NCBI GenBank assembly: GCA_964498925.1
Contig: CAZCKD010000071.1
Span: 1 to 16,333, forward strand
Reading direction: 5' to 3'
DNA from: Granulosicoccus sp964498925
GTDB lineage: Bacteria > Pseudomonadota > Gammaproteobacteria > Granulosicoccales > Granulosicoccaceae
Length of the DNA stretch: 16,333 bases
Under the pieces are notes generated by a model, which was not told the DNA's origin, searched no databases, and saw nothing but the letters and a program-made list of their open reading frames with translations. The position numbers were made by a program, and so were the translations under genes. Numbering within the stretch: the stretch's first letter is position 1; the number at the start of each line of letters is the position of its first letter. Positions 13,261 to 16,333 of this stretch are shown piece after piece.

Positions 13261-14040
13261 ATGGAAGATCCAAGGATAAATAACGACACAAGGTCGCAGG
13301 TTTGCGTATCCAATTGGTCCATCACTGAAAACCTGGATGCAGTAAACGACGACTATCGTCAGCGAATTGTCAGTCTGCCCGACCAAGCCAACTGGCAGTC
13401 AACCGATTTTCCAGGCGTTGAGGTCCGAATTCTTGAGCATCTGCCAGGCGACAAACCTCGCCTGACGGCGCAGATACGATTGAATTCAGAGCACTCAGCC
13501 TGTCAGTTCCTCGACAATGCCGATATGGAAATTTTTCTGCAGCAAGGAGCACTGAATTCCACGATGGGTGTTTATCCTGCAGGTACCTACTTGCGCCTCC
13601 CGACGGAAGACGCTGAATCCCGGCCCCCATTGCGACTTCATCAAGTACACACCCCAACTCTTGAACCGGCACTTCTTTATATTGCTAAGGGTCAGATGCT
13701 TGGTAGTGATACAGAACAACGGCACCTCAACACAGGCGAAGATTCCCATTGGCTTCCAGGTCCCACCGATGGCACCGAGGTTCTTCCCTTGCATGGACAC
13801 GGCGCAGGCAACGTTATGCTGATTCGCTGGACTTCAAGCGCAGCATTCAAGCCGGGCTTGGATCCTATGGGTGATGAAGTTCTAGTCCTTAAGGGGACGT
13901 TGCACGACTCACACGGACAATACCCTGCTGGAACATGGATTAGAAATCCCGTCGAAACCTGGCAATCCTGGGGTGCCAATGCCGGTACACTTGTCTATTA
14001 CAAGAACGGTCATTTTCCTTCCCTGACGCCTGAATTTTGA
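13261..14040 (+). CDS. ChrR-like double-cupin protein
   Basis: 259-residue protein with two ChrR-like cupin repeats. Repeat 1, about residues 50-112, has VEVRILEHLPGDKPRLT and ends VYPAGTYLRLP. Repeat 2, about 185-250, has GDEVLVLKGTLHDSHGQYPAGTWIRNP and ends LVYYKNGHF. In ChrR the cupin binds zinc through a His-x-His, a Glu and a later His, and the protein restrains an ECF sigma factor. Here the His-x-His of repeat 2 is replaced (KPGLDPMGDE, only the Glu kept), and repeat 1 lacks it too. The N-terminal zinc-finger anti-sigma domain of ChrR is absent and no ECF sigma gene is adjacent. It is therefore probably a metal-poor cupin with another role. ATG at 13261 has a weak ribosome binding site. 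It is divergent from lexA, and its stop overlaps the TTG start of queG by four bases (TTGA). Confidence 0.75.
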   Translation: MEDPRINNDTRSQVCVSNWSITENLDAVNDDYRQRIVSLPDQANWQSTDFPGVEVRILEHLPGDKPRLTAQIRLNSEHSACQFLDNADMEIFLQQGALNSTMGVYPAGTYLRLPTEDAESRPPLRLHQVHTPTLEPALLYIAKGQMLGSDTEQRHLNTGEDSHWLPGPTDGTEVLPLHGHGAGNVMLIRWTSSAAFKPGLDPMGDEVLVLKGTLHDSHGQYPAGTWIRNPVETWQSWGANAGTLVYYKNGHFPSLTPEF

Positions 14041-15116
14041 ATCCTCAAAACAAGCTTAATGATTCTGACGCTGCTGCTCAGTTTGTAAAGAACACAGCGA
14101 TGGAACTCGGCTTGTCGCAGTGCGCCATCACCGACACACAGCTTGATCAACATGAGGCTCATTTACTATCGTGGTTAAATGACGGCTTTCACGGGGAGAT
14201 GGATTATATGTCTCGCCACGGAACACTCAGAAGCCGCCCAGCCGAGTTAGTCCCAGGAACTGTCCGGATCATATCGGTACGTCTTGACTACTTCCCCCCG
14301 TCTGCAAAAAACGCCTTTGATGTTCTTGATGATCCAAAACTCGCCTATGTTTCCCGATACGCGATGGGCCGCGATTATCATAAAGTGCTCAGAAAACGAT
14401 TGCAGCAACTAGCGACTGCCATCGAAAACAAATACGGTTCGTTTGGTTACCGCGCCTTTGTCGACAGCGCGCCTGTGCTGGAAAAAGCCATTGCAGAAAA
14501 AGCAGGCTTAGGCTGGATTGGAAAGCACAGCAACCTGCTCTCTAAAGAAGCAGGCAGCTGGTTTTTTCTCGGTGAGTTATACACCGATTTACCCCTAACT
14601 ATTGATCCTCCCACCGAACAGACTCATTGTGGTAGCTGTACGGCTTGTATTAATGCTTGTCCTACCGATGCAATAATTGCTGACCATCGAGTTGACGCCA
14701 GACGTTGTATTTCATATCACACGATTGAGTTGAAGGGTGCAATACCGGTTGAGTTTCGACGCGCGATGGGGAATCGCATATATGGCTGTGATGATTGTCA
14801 GCTAGTGTGTCCCTTTAACAAATTTTCCAATGACACGACAGTCTCCGATTTCGATATAAGACACAATCTCGATACAGAGTCACTCACCGTATTGTTTGAG
14901 TGGACTGAAGAAGAATTTAAAGACAGAATGGCCGGCAGCCCTATCAATCGCATAGGACATGAACGTTGGATTCGAAATATTGCGGTGGCCTTGGGCAATG
15001 CAACTAGCGATACAACCGTATTAACAGCTCTGAACAAGCGTGCTAACGATCCTTCTGAACTTGTCAGAGAGCACGTCGCCTGGGCGATAAACGAGCACCA
15101 ACAACGTGCTCAATAA
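14037..15116 (+). CDS. queG: Epoxyqueuosine reductase
   Basis: Cobalamin-dependent iron-sulfur enzyme that reduces epoxyqueuosine to queuosine at the wobble base of GUN-anticodon tRNAs, the last step of queuosine synthesis. Full length at 359 residues. The N-terminal domain carries HGEMDYM and SRYAMGRDYHKVL, then RAFVDSAPVLEKA with the catalytic-type Asp143, and the cobalamin-region motif GLGWIGKHSNLL. The ferredoxin-like part has eight cysteines for two 4Fe-4S clusters: C198, C201, C204, C208, C224, C251, C254 and C258. The C-terminus has helical-repeat-like segments (WIRNIAVALGN and VREHVAWAI). The TTG start overlaps the upstream cupin stop with no separate ribosome binding site, so translation is probably coupled. 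The neighbours often seen beside queG (nnrD, tsaE) are absent. Confidence 0.96.
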   Translation: MNPQNKLNDSDAAAQFVKNTAMELGLSQCAITDTQLDQHEAHLLSWLNDGFHGEMDYMSRHGTLRSRPAELVPGTVRIISVRLDYFPPSAKNAFDVLDDPKLAYVSRYAMGRDYHKVLRKRLQQLATAIENKYGSFGYRAFVDSAPVLEKAIAEKAGLGWIGKHSNLLSKEAGSWFFLGELYTDLPLTIDPPTEQTHCGSCTACINACPTDAIIADHRVDARRCISYHTIELKGAIPVEFRRAMGNRIYGCDDCQLVCPFNKFSNDTTVSDFDIRHNLDTESLTVLFEWTEEEFKDRMAGSPINRIGHERWIRNIAVALGNATSDTTVLTALNKRANDPSELVREHVAWAINEHQQRAQ

Positions 15117-15140
15117 TAAAAACAACCTCAGGCCAACCCA

Positions 15141-16040
15141 TTGAACTCAAACAACCCGAGCGCAACCGCGCAAGCCGTTTTATTAATGACAGGTGCCACA
15201 ATGCTATTGGCCTCCATGCACGGCATGGTGCGGTTTCTCAGCTCGGATCTTCATCCTTTTATCATCGTGTTTTTTCGCAATCTATTCGGACTGCTAACTG
15301 TCATGCCACTACTCATGAAAGTTGGCTTTAGCACGCTAAAGACGAGCAATCCAAAACTGCACACGATAAGAGCCATCATCGGGTTACTGGCTATGCTCGG
15401 CTGGTTTTACGCGCTATCAAAAGTACCCATAGCGAACGCTACAGCTTTAAGTTTCAGCACAACTATTTTTGCCACCATTAGCGCCTGGTTGTTTTTAGGT
15501 GAGCGCATTCGATGGCGACGATCAGCCGCCATTATTGTTGGTTTTATCGGTGTTTACGTCGTACTTCGTCCGGCTGCAGAAGGTTTTAACATCTTTGCCA
15601 TGCTGGTAATACTGACGTCCATTTCATGGGCCCTGTCGCTAACGATCGTTAAACAACTGTCGAAAACTGAAAGCACCACAAGTATCGTAAGCTGGATGGG
15701 AATATCGCTCGTTGCATTGTCCATCTGGCCTGCACTAATGGTCTGGCAAACACCCAGTATCAATCAGCTACTTTGGTTGTTCTTGATCGGAGGGCTCGGC
15801 ACTGCCGGTCATTTGATGATGACATCGGCGATAAAAATGGCAGACACCTCTATCGTCATGTCCGTTGATTTCTTCCGTCTAGTTTGGACAGCGCTCATTG
15901 GCGCTTATTTCTTCAATGAAATTCTGGACGCCTGGACCTTTGTTGGCGCGAGTATCATTTTTCTCGCCGGCTGGTATATCGTCTTTCGGGAGTCGCGAAT
16001 GGCAGCTTATTCAAGCGCCGACAATCGCTCTGAAACGTAA
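15141..16040 (+). CDS. DMT/EamA-family transporter
   Basis: Ten-helix inner-membrane transporter of the drug/metabolite (EamA) superfamily, 299 residues, made of two EamA repeats (about 10-142 and 152-285). Visible motifs are ASMHGMVRFLS in helix 1, FFRNLFGLL in helix 2, ALSKVPIANATALSFSTTIFATISAWLFLGE closing repeat 1 and, in repeat 2, ALSLTIVKQL and FNEILDAWTFVGASIIFLAGW. Substrates in this family include amino acids, metabolites and drugs; none can be assigned here. The annotated TTG at 15141 has AGG eight bases upstream; ATG at 15186 is an alternative start. It follows queG by 24 bases, probably in one transcript with it. Confidence 0.9.
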   Translation: MNSNNPSATAQAVLLMTGATMLLASMHGMVRFLSSDLHPFIIVFFRNLFGLLTVMPLLMKVGFSTLKTSNPKLHTIRAIIGLLAMLGWFYALSKVPIANATALSFSTTIFATISAWLFLGERIRWRRSAAIIVGFIGVYVVLRPAAEGFNIFAMLVILTSISWALSLTIVKQLSKTESTTSIVSWMGISLVALSIWPALMVWQTPSINQLLWLFLIGGLGTAGHLMMTSAIKMADTSIVMSVDFFRLVWTALIGAYFFNEILDAWTFVGASIIFLAGWYIVFRESRMAAYSSADNRSET

Positions 16041-16094
16041 AAAGAAAGATATTTCGTCATTGAGTCCTAAAACTTTAACGCCCCAATTGTATCC
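16041..16094. other. Convergent gap between transporter and rarA
   Basis: 54 AT-rich bases between two converging gene ends. No stem-loop with a T-run is visible, so the expected termination signal is not identified. Confidence 0.4.
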
Positions 16095-16333
16095 TCAGCG
16101 TTTTTTCGCCTGTTCGTTTTGTTGCCTTAGCTGAAGCAAGCGTTCGCGAATGCGAATTTCTAAACCACGCTCGACAGGTTCATAGAAATTAATGGCATCG
16201 AGCGTATCCGGAAAATAATGAGCCCCGGCTGCGAAACCATCAACCTCGTCGTGAGCATAACGATACCCATCGCCGTGCCCCAGCTCCTTCATAAGCGTTG
16301 TCGGCGCATTGCGTAAACTCATAGGAACCGGTT
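16095..16333 (-). CDS. rarA: RarA (MgsA) AAA+ ATPase, C-terminal end only
   Basis: The last 79 residues of the replication-associated recombination protein A, a clamp-loader-related ATPase acting at stalled forks. The fragment shows the conserved RarA C-terminus: LRNAPTTLMKELGHGDGYRYAHDE, then a GFAAGAHYFP segment, FYEPVERGLEIRIRERL and a basic tail. The frame stays open through the right edge (Pro-Val-Pro precede the internal Met at 16322), so the gene begins outside the window; the ATG at 16322 is internal. It converges with the DMT transporter. Confidence 0.93.
   Translation of the reverse strand, partial: PVPMSLRNAPTTLMKELGHGDGYRYAHDEVDGFAAGAHYFPDTLDAINFYEPVERGLEIRIRERLLQLRQQNEQAKKR

Noticed and set aside
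13370..13979. Several 84-101-codon frames overlapping the cupin gene
   Set aside because: Cysteine- and proline-rich shadow frames; the cupin repeats in the 13261-14040 frame account for the sequence.
1..16333. Mobile element, CRISPR array, tRNA or prophage
   Set aside because: No transposase, integrase, regularly spaced repeats or cloverleaf-like sequence was seen; gene content is chromosomal housekeeping and regulation.

Overview
The window reads as ordinary chromosome of a gammaproteobacterium-like organism. Moderate base composition, an endonuclease III whose catalytic and cluster residues fall at the E. coli positions, a COX15/CtaA heme A synthase, QueG, RarA, a LexA-type repressor and a DUF3047 protein all fit, but the exact lineage cannot be named from this sequence. 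There is no tRNA, rRNA, CRISPR array, insertion sequence or phage gene. Genes sit in short strand-alternating groups.

Left part (1-6093): a ComEA-like helix-hairpin-helix protein (cut by the left edge) and heme A synthase on the minus strand. On the plus strand follow a secreted DUF3047 protein, a possible 54-residue small protein whose stop overlaps the next start, a large NTE-like patatin phospholipase with two cyclic-nucleotide-binding-like domains, and an unusual FdhD sulfurtransferase.

Middle (6119-12086): minus-strand genes for a 733-residue protein that appears to carry two RelA/SpoT-like HD domains (the first degenerate, no synthetase), and for endonuclease III with a histone-H1-like lysine/alanine tail. 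A 361-base regulatory-looking region separates nth from a plus-strand one-pass membrane protein built like CadC/ToxR regulators (cytoplasmic winged-helix-like domain, low-complexity linker, one membrane helix, periplasmic domain). A methyltransferase-like protein follows.

Right part (12133-16333): a small acidic protein and a LexA-family repressor on the minus strand. Divergent from lexA is a plus-strand cluster: a ChrR-like double cupin overlapping queG by four bases, then a DMT-family transporter. The 3' end of rarA converges on it from the right edge. The lexA leader holds a four-half-site palindrome with one-helical-turn spacing that covers its ribosome binding site. It is not the CTGT-N8-ACAG box of E. 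coli.

Most noteworthy: the tandem-HD protein, the non-canonical lexA operator, the tailed endonuclease III, the one-pass regulator with its repeat-rich promoter region, the FdhD variant with a displaced CxxC, and the possible small ORF before the patatin. No complete new defence or mobile system is evident.
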